Both the position numbers and the translations under genes were made by a program. Positions 55,701 to 63,545 of a stretch of 64,000 nucleotides of DNA are shown piece after piece; positions within the stretch are counted from its first letter, which is position 1, and the number at the start of each line of letters is the position of its first letter. The notes below the pieces were generated by a model. The model was given only the letters and a program-made list of their open reading frames with translations. It was not told the origin of the DNA and searched no databases. This stretch comes from Mariniflexile gromovii. Lineage in GTDB: Bacteria > Bacteroidota > Bacteroidia > Flavobacteriales > Flavobacteriaceae. The DNA lies in NCBI RefSeq assembly GCF_017814435.1, contig NZ_JAGJCB010000009.1:86431-150430 (forward strand), in the 5' to 3' direction.

Positions 55701-58077
55701 GCGCGACAACTACACCTTATCGCGAGCCAAAAAATACGCCAAAGGCATCTCGTTTGTTTTGATAGGCAGTGGCTACGGAAAACTAACCATTGAAGATTCT
55801 GTAAAAGGTATTTTATTGGGTGTTGCAAAAGCCAATAAACAAATTATTGAAACCAAAGAAGGCTTGCAACCCATACAAGATATTGAAATTATAAACTACT
55901 ATGAAAGTTTTGCCAGTGAAGCTTATTTTAGTTTATCCAGACAACAAGGTACCGATGATCGGATTCCGTTCATTTTAAACAAAGGCATTACAAAACGTGC
56001 TGGTGCCAAAAAGCGACGCATGTTTCATACCAATGAATATGATTGGTGGTACAACCTTCATATTAATAGTTTAAAAAACGAAGATAAAACATGCAACGCT
56101 GAGAATGAAATTATTGGTTTTAAATATTACTCTTCCAGTAATTTAGCTAGAGTAGAACAAGAAATGGTAGGCATTGGCTTATTCAAAATAAACCATTTAC
56201 TTAAAGAAACTTCTACCAGTTCGAGCTGGGACATAAGATTATCAAAATCTTTATTTGAAATGTTAGTTCCCAACGATTTCAAAAGTAAATTTAGAGATCA
56301 AACCAACTTAATATTAAAACTGGATAAATATGCTGCCCAAATACCTTGGGAACTATTGCATGATAACAATACTTCGGAAACTCCAGCAGCAGTAACCTCA
56401 AGCTTTATACGGCAATTGGTTACCGAAGATTCCATTCGATACAACCAAGTATCACTCAATAATATTGAAGCGTTAATAGTTGGAGACCCCATGTACAACC
56501 AAAAAGAGCTACCGCCATTGCAAGCAGCAAAAGCCGAAGCCGAATGGGTGGCAGTAAAACTTAAAAAAGCTGGCTACAATACGAATGCTTTAATAAACTC
56601 CAATGCCAAAAACATCATGATGGAGCTTTTTAGCAAACATTACAAAATCATGCATTTTGCAGGCCATGGGGTGTACGACCCAGAACATTGCAATGTAGGC
56701 ATCGCCATTGGAAATGGTATTTGTATAGACCCCGCCATGATAAACCAAATTGGTTATGTGCCAGATTTTATTTTTATCAATTGTTGCTATTCCGGAGTTT
56801 TAGATGCTGAAGATGATTTGTACAGTAAAAACCGTAACCGTTTGGCTGCGAATATTGGTACACAACTTATTGAAATGGGTGTTAAAGCCATAATAATTTC
56901 GGGTTGGGCGGTAAATGATGGTGCTGCCAAAGTGTTTTCTGAAACATTTTATGAACGCATGTTCCAAGGATACAACTTTGGAACTGCCGTACAAATGGCC
57001 CGTTTTGAATGTTACCAAAAATACCGTAGTTCAAACACTTGGGGCGCTTATCAATGTTACGGAAATCAATTCTATAAATTCAAGAATAGAACAAAATCCA
57101 ATCAAAATAACGAGGAGTATGTAGTGGCGTCGCAAATTCATACAGATTTAGATAATTTACTTATTTCCATCCGCGATAAAAAAGAAGATAAAAATTCTGC
57201 GCAGATGCGATTGGATAAGTTTATCGCTTTAGCCCAAGAATCTAACTTATTGGATGCCATGGTACTTGAAAAAGAAGCCATGATTTACGATGAATTGGGC
57301 ATGAGCGATGTGGCCTATGAAAAATATACTGGCTTATTTAAGTTCGATAATGGTAATTATTCCATTAAAGCTTTAGAACAATATTGTGTTGTGCTCGCTA
57401 CAAGATTAAAAAATGATATTGATGAAGCTAAAAAATCAAGAAAAGCCAATGCGGTTAACGATGTTATTACCAAATATATTTCCAACGTAGAATTTCTTAC
57501 CCTAGCAGGACGAAATTCAAGACGCTTAAACATAGTTGGCAACACTTACAAGCATACCGCAAAATATTTAGAACCTAAAAAAGAAATAGAATACTTAAAT
57601 ATAGCCTTTGAATATTATAGTGAAGCATTGGATGCTACAGATGATCGCTTTAGTGGTCAATATTTAGACGCGCTTTCTAATATGGTATTTATAGCTTTTA
57701 TACTTGAAAATTTAGGCGGCGGAAAACTATTGAACCAATTGCAAAAAAACAAAACTTTCAAGCAAGTTAGAAACCTTGAAGAGTTTTTGGAAAACTTCTA
57801 CAAAGAACTTGATGACTTTGATAAAGCAGACTTAGATATTTCAGTGCTTATTGGAATGACCGAAGTTAGTTATGCCATTTTATTGATTAATCCTAACAAC
57901 AAAAACCATCAAGAGGAAACCATATTAATGTGGTACCGACAAATTTTTCAACAAATATACAGTCCGCGTTATATAAGTATTGAAATTGAACAAATTGAAT
58001 TTCTCCTACATTATGTGAAAAATGCTACGGTTAAAAAGTGTTTAGCCCTAATTGAAAAAGAATTGAAAAACTATTAA
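52735..58077 (+). CDS. 1780-aa double alpha/beta-hydrolase plus CHAT protease fusion
   Basis: Domains in order: an N-terminal extension (1-165); a PGAP1-like alpha/beta hydrolase with LLHGTLS (His174) and SHSRGG (Ser240); a second, LCAT-like hydrolase with VPGIMGS (510-516), AHSMGG (Ser610) and LGTPWLGS; a middle domain (about 890-1030) with HGDLRVASYPVMVGHF and GAIVCGLGSTEGLT, perhaps macro/M17-N-terminus-like; then a CHAT domain. CHAT features are IPWELLHD (from 1203), HFAGHG with His1311 and INCCYSG with Cys1351 (or 1350), all intact. Residues 1460-1780 are helical and TPR-like. There is no signal peptide or membrane helix. CHAT domains are caspase-like proteases, here fused to two apparently active serine hydrolases. 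It is the core of a seven-gene cluster. Activity and target are unknown. Confidence 0.9.
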   Translation: MAKTAKILGIEHDVKSFNHTVPNTLEQQFELKSYIEVTSNRAANTVNTITLEENDLIAIQFTDNTEWIGHPEDVQAIYDEKTVTKRSLYSEDYIFDIQIISEDANRGVIKRALVKVFSVFTPKKVAEVAIMELAKSYDKKIQPNPDLYQIDSNLKRIKYTTPSNTSKPFLLLLHGTLSTSIDAFYNLNNNNSAWDDIVAKYGSRIWALEHYTLSVSPLQNALDFLKACPTGCTIDIISHSRGGLVADILAKCDHRNTVTGFNNKEIDILKSGGEKAHWEYMEAINMIAKSKKLTVNKVIRVAAPASGTTILSRRADHFFNLFLNAVSIAFGIANPLYHSVKAFLLELVSQKDDPEVLPGLNAMMPESMFQKMMNISGSVVESDLYNIAGDSEVGGINFSSLKVILANLFYREANDLVVDTRRMEHGVVRKNGFYKHISQGSDTNHFNYFSENGSCAAILEALHATNQNPVTLYTKSLYIDGERGILLDALSLKGVRYAPTKITRDVVIIVPGIMGSTISQNGDHLWVDMRKINDGGIAKNLNISASNVEASGVIEKYYNDLAEHLLGQYDVITMEFDWRKSLKDAAKILKDKIETVLKYQNIKVHIIAHSMGGLLVRQFMMNFPNVWTDFSQNESNKFIMLGTPWLGSYLIMEVLTGHSSRVKQLAAIDFKNNRADLLKVFWKYPGIFELMPIEEGSDRDFWDPNFWKALDKETELKDMPNPDTNTKSLSGFKDYRKDVLDYLKTLEEKAFKNIYYICGQADKTVFDYSFENRFLSRKKKLVYKATSFGDGSVTWASGIPKQLLNSNRLYYTQISHGDLANDSDIFHGISEILSTGSTNALSTQKPALRGGEIISEVYDAPEPAYNSDAVINAIFDIKKQEKTKNSSFNVKVIHGDLRVASYPVMVGHFFMDLILSAEKALDEYLERRLTQRMSIGHYPGQVGESEVFFNLNTQPKGAIVCGLGSTEGLTHYLLSNAVKQATLKYAMFMRDNYTLSRAKKYAKGISFVLIGSGYGKLTIEDSVKGILLGVAKANKQIIETKEGLQPIQDIEIINYYESFASEAYFSLSRQQGTDDRIPFILNKGITKRAGAKKRRMFHTNEYDWWYNLHINSLKNEDKTCNAENEIIGFKYYSSSNLARVEQEMVGIGLFKINHLLKETSTSSSWDIRLSKSLFEMLVPNDFKSKFRDQTNLILKLDKYAAQIPWELLHDNNTSETPAAVTSSFIRQLVTEDSIRYNQVSLNNIEALIVGDPMYNQKELPPLQAAKAEAEWVAVKLKKAGYNTNALINSNAKNIMMELFSKHYKIMHFAGHGVYDPEHCNVGIAIGNGICIDPAMINQIGYVPDFIFINCCYSGVLDAEDDLYSKNRNRLAANIGTQLIEMGVKAIIISGWAVNDGAAKVFSETFYERMFQGYNFGTAVQMARFECYQKYRSSNTWGAYQCYGNQFYKFKNRTKSNQNNEEYVVASQIHTDLDNLLISIRDKKEDKNSAQMRLDKFIALAQESNLLDAMVLEKEAMIYDELGMSDVAYEKYTGLFKFDNGNYSIKALEQYCVVLATRLKNDIDEAKKSRKANAVNDVITKYISNVEFLTLAGRNSRRLNIVGNTYKHTAKYLEPKKEIEYLNIAFEYYSEALDATDDRFSGQYLDALSNMVFIAFILENLGGGKLLNQLQKNKTFKQVRNLEEFLENFYKELDDFDKADLDISVLIGMTEVSYAILLINPNNKNHQEETILMWYRQIFQQIYSPRYISIEIEQIEFLLHYVKNATVKKCLALIEKELKNY

Positions 58078-58099
58078 TAAACCATTAAAAATAAAAACC

Positions 58100-59335
58100 A
58101 TGGCTACAATGTATTTAGGAGATTGCGACAAAGGAAAACAACCACAAAACCGACAATTATACCTCAAACCTTTTCATATAGACGGTTTGTTAATTGGCAA
58201 AGTATCCTTTAGGGATGACGATAGAACAAAATGGCGTTCATTTCGAGAAGGCACAGGTAACGACATATTAAAATTACAGCAATTTTTAAATAAAGCAGGT
58301 TTTATGCCCCGAGCTTCTTTTGATGGGGTTTTTGGTTATGTAACTCAGGCTGCTGTTAGATTATTTCAAGAATACGTGCGTAGCATGGAGCATGTTACTG
58401 ATATGGTTCCCGATGGCATTGTGGGCAATGGCACTATGAAACATGTGGAACGTTGGCAGCAAGCAAACAAAGTAGCCGAATGGGGAACGATTACCGCCGC
58501 TAATCCAACAAAGCAATATACCGACTGGATGAATTTGCTGCACCAAGCAAAAAGTCACTACGAAACCAATCCTGGTCCCGTTTTAAAACACCTAAATGGC
58601 CTTTCAAAAACTTATTCTACTAGAAAACCAGCGGATTGGACATTCAACACAAAAGATATTCATCTTATTGGCGTAAGACGAAATCAAACCCAAAGTGCCA
58701 TGAGACGTGAAAATGACGATTTATTCTTTCTACTCATTAACGGGATGGTATTTACCTTTTGGGGTTCTACAGATTCCAGCGTAAATATGGCAGGAAGAAG
58801 TGACGAAGCCTTTTTGATAGAAGGACAGCACGTTTACCGTTTTGGATGGCATAAAATTTCTGAAGAAAAGAAAATTTACCGTGCCTTAAAACCAAACGAT
58901 CCAAATGGTGTTATGATTTTAAGGGATTGGGACAACGACAATGCGCTTACAGATAAGGATTTGAAGGTTACCGACAGTCGTGGAAACCTAAAAGGCATGC
59001 AGGTGAACAACTCTATAAATATCCATTGGTCTGGCGTGGGAACTTCCAATTATTCTGCAGGGTGTCAAGTAATTGCCGGAAAAAGCTATATAAACCATAA
59101 GAACGAATTGCAAGATTGTTCAAAATTTGCTTCTTCAAGTTACGGCGGACTTACAGATTCCAACAAACAAACCAAAGGTGCCTATAATGTGCTTACCGAT
59201 TTAATTTTATGTTATGCGCCGCCAAATGTTACCAGTTTATACTATACGTTAGGTCGAGAAGATTCCTTGGCTTTATCCAGCAATTTCGGTTCACAGTTCG
59301 CTTCAGATGTTTTAAAACGTTTGAAATCTGTTTAA
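58100..59335 (+). CDS. Peptidoglycan-binding protein with L,D-transpeptidase-like C-terminal site
   Basis: A 411-aa protein. Residues about 52-118 are a PG_binding_1 domain (ILKLQQFLNKAG, FDGVFGYVTQAAVRLFQ, DGIVGNGT). The C-terminal part has SINIHWSGVGTSNYSAGCQV with His309 and Cys322. It resembles the His...SxGC pair of YkuD L,D-transpeptidases, though the usual Arg after Cys-Ile is missing. There is no signal peptide. It lies 22 bp after the CHAT gene. The fold of the second half is inference; the PG-binding domain is firm. Confidence 0.75.
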   Translation: MATMYLGDCDKGKQPQNRQLYLKPFHIDGLLIGKVSFRDDDRTKWRSFREGTGNDILKLQQFLNKAGFMPRASFDGVFGYVTQAAVRLFQEYVRSMEHVTDMVPDGIVGNGTMKHVERWQQANKVAEWGTITAANPTKQYTDWMNLLHQAKSHYETNPGPVLKHLNGLSKTYSTRKPADWTFNTKDIHLIGVRRNQTQSAMRRENDDLFFLLINGMVFTFWGSTDSSVNMAGRSDEAFLIEGQHVYRFGWHKISEEKKIYRALKPNDPNGVMILRDWDNDNALTDKDLKVTDSRGNLKGMQVNNSINIHWSGVGTSNYSAGCQVIAGKSYINHKNELQDCSKFASSSYGGLTDSNKQTKGAYNVLTDLILCYAPPNVTSLYYTLGREDSLALSSNFGSQFASDVLKRLKSV

Positions 59336-59438
59336 ATCATTAGAAATTATGAAACGAGCATGCTAAAAATTTCATCTATCAAAAAAAAGATAAATAGCGA
59401 ACAGCATGTGTCCAATAATAAACAATAAATATAATCAC

Positions 59439-59789
59439 ATGAAAAACACAAGTAAAATAATCGTTCTATTAATAGTATGTTTTCTTCTTACTTCCTGTTA
59501 TTCCATTAGAGTAAGAAGCATCAACGGTACGCCACAACCCGATCCGCTTTCTAATCGCGATGATTATTATAGAAACATGGAAGTTGTAGAGCTTGATACC
59601 GTAATTAAAATAGGCGTTACTTCCAAAGATTTCACCTACCTCATTAAAGAAACCGATAAATGTAAAACAGGCAAACTACATACCGTAGAATTTAGGAACA
59701 CCTTTGGAGGTTCCCTATTAAGTATGGCAACCTTTGGAAAAAAGCGTAAAATGAAAATTAAATACGTGTGTATGAAACCAGCAAATTAA
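59439..59789 (+). CDS. Small lipoprotein, Bor/Iss-like
   Basis: About 116 aa from ATG 59439, which gives a clean lipoprotein signal MKNTSKIIVLLIVCFLLTSC; the frame is open 33 bp further upstream. The mature part ends TDKCKTGKLHTVEF...GGSLLSMATFGKKRKMKIKYVC. This layout (Cys, strand, GLL-x-FxTxG, strand, VYC) resembles lambda Bor and E. coli Iss surface lipoproteins. Similarity is by eye only. It sits between the PG-binding and FAD-oxidase genes. Confidence 0.65.
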   Translation: MKNTSKIIVLLIVCFLLTSCYSIRVRSINGTPQPDPLSNRDDYYRNMEVVELDTVIKIGVTSKDFTYLIKETDKCKTGKLHTVEFRNTFGGSLLSMATFGKKRKMKIKYVCMKPAN

Positions 59790-59793
59790 TATT

Positions 59794-61407
59794 ATGGCAA
59801 CTACAAAAACACATAACCTAAAAGAATGGGACACCTTACACAATAATGGTCCTTTCCCATTGAAAAAACTGTACATAACAGAATTGGAAGGCGATGGCAA
59901 CATGCCTAATAAAATAGAACGCTTTAATGATGCTGCCAACGAAATTCGCAGACTTCTTAAGGAAACAAAAGAGGCCAATCATGGTTTTAGGGCTTATGGT
60001 TCCGCCTGGTCCATGAACCATATTGCGTCCCATAAAGACCGCATGCACTATAATGGTTTTATGAACATCCACATCCCTATTGTTGCAGAAAATTGTCATA
60101 CCAACTGCAATTTTGATGCTTCTAATTTATTTTTATTTGAATGTGGCACCACAATTAAACGCGCTTCCGAGGTGCTTTCCGCACACGGTAAATCGTTAAA
60201 AACCACAGGTGCCAGTAATGGGCAAACCATAGCTGGCTGTGTATCTACAGGTGTTCATGGTTCTGCATTTCAAGTTGGAGCCATTCAAGATTATGTAGTA
60301 GGATTGAATTTGATAATAGGCCCAAATCCTAATGATGTTGTTTATTTAGAACGCCACACCCAACCCGCTTTAAACGACACGTTTGCTAAAAAAATAAGTG
60401 CAAGAATCATACGAAACGACCATCTTTTTAATGCAGCATTGGTTGGATTGGGTGGTTTTGGTTTTTTACACGGCATCGTAATTGAAGCAGAACCTCGGTT
60501 TTTATTAAAACGCTATGTAAAAAAAATCCATAAAGATGTGGCCCTAAAATTGGCCGATACGCTCGATTTTAAAAACGCCACATTTAAAATTCCAGAAGAA
60601 ACTACTGCAGATGGTTTTGGAGCAACCCCATACCATTACAAAGTTTTTATAAATCAATACAGCAAAGAACCCGAGTACGTGGTTGAATTGATGTATAAAA
60701 AACCATTTAAAACAGATTACAAAGACCCATTCCCCATAATAAAACAATCCCTATACCGCGATTTAATTCACTTATTTACTAAAATGGCTGAGAAGTGCCC
60801 CAAAAGTATTCCATGGTTAGTGAAACAATTACGGAAAACCATCTTGCCTAAGGTTGATGATGAATTAACTGGCACATTACCCGAAATTTTTTGGGATGCC
60901 CCATACCAAGGTCCTGCGTTTGCTTGTTCGGTTGGGGTGGACCATAAAAATTCATCAAAAGCATTAAAATTATTGGCCGATTTAACAAACAATGAAGGCC
61001 CCATCCCTGGCATTTTCGCTATGCGTTTTGTGAAACAGACCAAAGCCACATTAGGATTTACAAAATTCCCAATCACCTGTATGCTGGAAATTGATGGGGT
61101 TTTATGGAAAAAAACAAGGAAAATAATGAGCTTAACGGAATATTCAAAACGAATTATAGAAGTGTTGAAGCAAAACAACATACCGTTTACCATCCATTGG
61201 GGAAAAAACAGTGATTGGTCGTATCCTGGATTGGTAAACCATATGTATGGAGCAGACACTGTAAAAACATGGAAACAGTACAGAAATGCTTTATTAGGCG
61301 ATGAGATGGCGGCCATGTTTTCCAATGATTTTTTACACGACACAGGGTTAGCAAAAAAAGAAATAACGATGGATGCTACCAATGAAAATTTAATAGCATC
61401 ATTATAA
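59794..61407 (+). CDS. FAD-binding (PCMH-type) oxidase, aldonolactone/alditol oxidase-like
   Basis: A 537-aa flavoprotein. The FAD_binding_4 domain shows FRAYGSAWSMN, the adenine/pyrophosphate loop LKTTGASNGQTIAGCVSTG with VHGS, and LVGLGGFGFLHGIVIE. The C-terminal half, with FTIHWGKNSDWSYPGL, fits the ALO-type substrate domain. Family members oxidise sugar lactones or alditols with oxygen and release hydrogen peroxide. No signal peptide. It starts 4 bp after the lipoprotein stop, in the CHAT cluster. Confidence 0.88.
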   Translation: MATTKTHNLKEWDTLHNNGPFPLKKLYITELEGDGNMPNKIERFNDAANEIRRLLKETKEANHGFRAYGSAWSMNHIASHKDRMHYNGFMNIHIPIVAENCHTNCNFDASNLFLFECGTTIKRASEVLSAHGKSLKTTGASNGQTIAGCVSTGVHGSAFQVGAIQDYVVGLNLIIGPNPNDVVYLERHTQPALNDTFAKKISARIIRNDHLFNAALVGLGGFGFLHGIVIEAEPRFLLKRYVKKIHKDVALKLADTLDFKNATFKIPEETTADGFGATPYHYKVFINQYSKEPEYVVELMYKKPFKTDYKDPFPIIKQSLYRDLIHLFTKMAEKCPKSIPWLVKQLRKTILPKVDDELTGTLPEIFWDAPYQGPAFACSVGVDHKNSSKALKLLADLTNNEGPIPGIFAMRFVKQTKATLGFTKFPITCMLEIDGVLWKKTRKIMSLTEYSKRIIEVLKQNNIPFTIHWGKNSDWSYPGLVNHMYGADTVKTWKQYRNALLGDEMAAMFSNDFLHDTGLAKKEITMDATNENLIASL

Positions 61408-61437
61408 AAAAAAATTACATATTTAAAAATCAGGATT

Positions 61438-61872
61438 ATGGAAGAGAAACCAAGCTTTCCGTTTAAAACTTTAATTTGGGCATTAGTTGCTGTTATCGCA
61501 TTGTTTGTTTTTAAAGGTGAACTCAAACAACTACTTACAAATGCTGAAGAATTTAAAGTTTTTGGTATTGAAATTAAAGCAAGTAAAGAGCAAGTTAACA
61601 AACTACAAAGCGCGATAATGAATTATGAAACCAAAATAACAGATTTATCCTCTCAAATTACAACCCAAGAAAACCAAATACAATCGTTGCACGAAGTTAA
61701 AACCCAATTGGAAAAAGATTTAGCTAAATGCCCTGCCTTGGAAAAAAACGCAGTTATTTTCAATTCCCAATTAAATAAGATATTTCAGAGCAGCGATCAG
61801 ATAAAAACACAATCGGACCAATTGAAAAAGGTTGAAATACTGAAAAGGTCCAGTTTAAAGGTTCAACAATAA
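61438..61872 (+). CDS. Membrane-anchored coiled-coil protein
   Basis: A 144-aa protein with one N-terminal membrane helix (about residues 11-27, LIWALVAVIALFVFKG). A short amphipathic part (VFGIEIKASKE) is followed by a long coiled coil at about 45-140. No catalytic motif is present. It lies 30 bp after the oxidase gene and seems to be the last gene of the cluster; a 135-bp gap follows. Confidence 0.75.
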   Translation: MEEKPSFPFKTLIWALVAVIALFVFKGELKQLLTNAEEFKVFGIEIKASKEQVNKLQSAIMNYETKITDLSSQITTQENQIQSLHEVKTQLEKDLAKCPALEKNAVIFNSQLNKIFQSSDQIKTQSDQLKKVEILKRSSLKVQQ

Positions 61873-62007
61873 ACGTTTTTCATATGTAGTTCACTATATA
61901 TTTTGTATTTGACTTTGTAGAATTTTTCAACTACCTTCGTTTAACAATCGATAAAGTTCATTAAAACGGAACTTTATCTTTACTTCATGCGCAATAAAAA
62001 ACTACCG

Positions 62008-63471
62008 ATGAAAAACTTTATTAATTATTTAATTTGTACTTGTTTGCTATCTGCTTGTCAAGAAAAATCAGAAAAAATTCAGATTTCTGGAACAGTTTCA
62101 AATAATACAAATGATTATGCTCTATTTGTAAAAGATTCAACTGGAATTGGACTATCAACTGTTATAGACACAATTAAAATCGATGGAAATGGTAATTTTA
62201 GTTTTGAAAGTAATATTCTAAAATCTGATGGCTTATTTGTATTCAACGGACAAAAACCTTTAAGACTCTTAATACCTAAAGAATTAACAACTTCAATCAA
62301 AATTGATTTAAACTTGTTAGAACCCGATTCCATAAAGATTATAGGGAAACAAGCTGATTTCTCCAAGTATTACATTGACCAACAAAAATATTGGATAAAA
62401 ACAGAGAAAAATATGTCTGACAAACACTCTGTGCTTGCGACAAGAAACACGGCTGACATAGATTATTATATAATACAAGACAGCATAACGGATTTGAGAA
62501 TAAGTTATTTAGAAAAGTATTTTGCCAATTTGAATATACAGAGCCAAGAAAAATTTATAACATCACAGAAAAGTTCTTTAATCTATTCAAACTTATATTT
62601 TCGTATGAGCGGTAAGAAACCTGATATTGTTGAAAAATTAAAATTCTATGGTAAATCGGATGAGATTTTGACTTACTCGGATAAAGTAAATCTTTCGGAT
62701 AAAAATTTATTTACAAATAGAGAATATGTTAACTTCATAAACGATGCAATAATGAGCATTGTTAGATACGAAAATCCAAATAGTGATTTATCATCCTACG
62801 AACTTTATCTAAATAAGGGTTTTGAGGCAATTGATAAATTATATAAAAATAGAGAAACAAACCAATTACAAAAGATTGTTTTTGTAAATCACCTTATATC
62901 GTCTGCTAAGATTTTTAAAGCCAGTATAAACATAAATGAGTTCCAAAAAGTTATAAACAGTTTAAATAACCAAGAAACTCAAAATAATTTGGAAATTATC
63001 GAGACTCAATTAAAACAAGTAGAAAATTCAATGTCAAAGTTTGCGATTGGAAAAACAGCACCAGATTTTGAGTTGGAAAATGTTGATGGAAAAAAACATA
63101 AATCTTCTGACTTTGCAAACAAAATAATATTCATTGATGTTTGGACAACTTGGTGTGGACCTTGTATATCATCATTTCCTAAGTGGAATAAGTTAATTGA
63201 GGATACCTCAAATGAGGATAAACTTGTATTCCTAACGGTATCTTTAGATAATGATAGAAACAAATGGCAAAATGCTTTGGACAAACTAAATTTAAACGGC
63301 TTAAAACTATATGCTGGTACTGAGGCATTTGATAGTCATTTTGCAAAGAGTTTTGAAATCAAATCATTACCGAACTACATTGCGATTGATGATAAAGGAA
63401 CAATTTTATCAGTTTCCTCATCAATAAATGAGTTCGAAGAAATAATAAAAAAGAAGCTAGCTGAAAAATAA
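62008..63471 (+). CDS. Thioredoxin-like (TlpA/ResA) lipoprotein
   Basis: About 487 aa from the ATG at 62008 (MKNFINYLICTCLLSACQ), preferred over the ATG 21 bp upstream because it gives a clean lipoprotein signal. Residues about 25-115 form a DUF4369-like beta domain (IQISGTVSNNTNDYALFVKD). A helical middle follows, then a thioredoxin domain with active site WTTWCGPC and cis-Pro SLPNYIAI. This is a common Bacteroidota envelope disulfide reductase. The 135-bp gap upstream suggests its own promoter. Confidence 0.92.
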   Translation: MKNFINYLICTCLLSACQEKSEKIQISGTVSNNTNDYALFVKDSTGIGLSTVIDTIKIDGNGNFSFESNILKSDGLFVFNGQKPLRLLIPKELTTSIKIDLNLLEPDSIKIIGKQADFSKYYIDQQKYWIKTEKNMSDKHSVLATRNTADIDYYIIQDSITDLRISYLEKYFANLNIQSQEKFITSQKSSLIYSNLYFRMSGKKPDIVEKLKFYGKSDEILTYSDKVNLSDKNLFTNREYVNFINDAIMSIVRYENPNSDLSSYELYLNKGFEAIDKLYKNRETNQLQKIVFVNHLISSAKIFKASININEFQKVINSLNNQETQNNLEIIETQLKQVENSMSKFAIGKTAPDFELENVDGKKHKSSDFANKIIFIDVWTTWCGPCISSFPKWNKLIEDTSNEDKLVFLTVSLDNDRNKWQNALDKLNLNGLKLYAGTEAFDSHFAKSFEIKSLPNYIAIDDKGTILSVSSSINEFEEIIKKKLAEK

Positions 63472-63545
63472 ATACTGCACATAAGCCGTACATAATTTAT
63501 TGCTAGCTCTAGTCTACTTATGTTTCAGAAAATCCTCGTGGATTT

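Noticed and set aside
59346..59363. ATTATGAAACGAGCA shared with 23102-23116
   Set aside because: The frame stops after five codons and the shared stretch is only 15 nt, so a common gene or element is not supported.
60768..61601. 277-codon minus-strand frame inside the FAD oxidase gene
   Set aside because: It is antisense to a clearly conserved flavoprotein and shows no family features.
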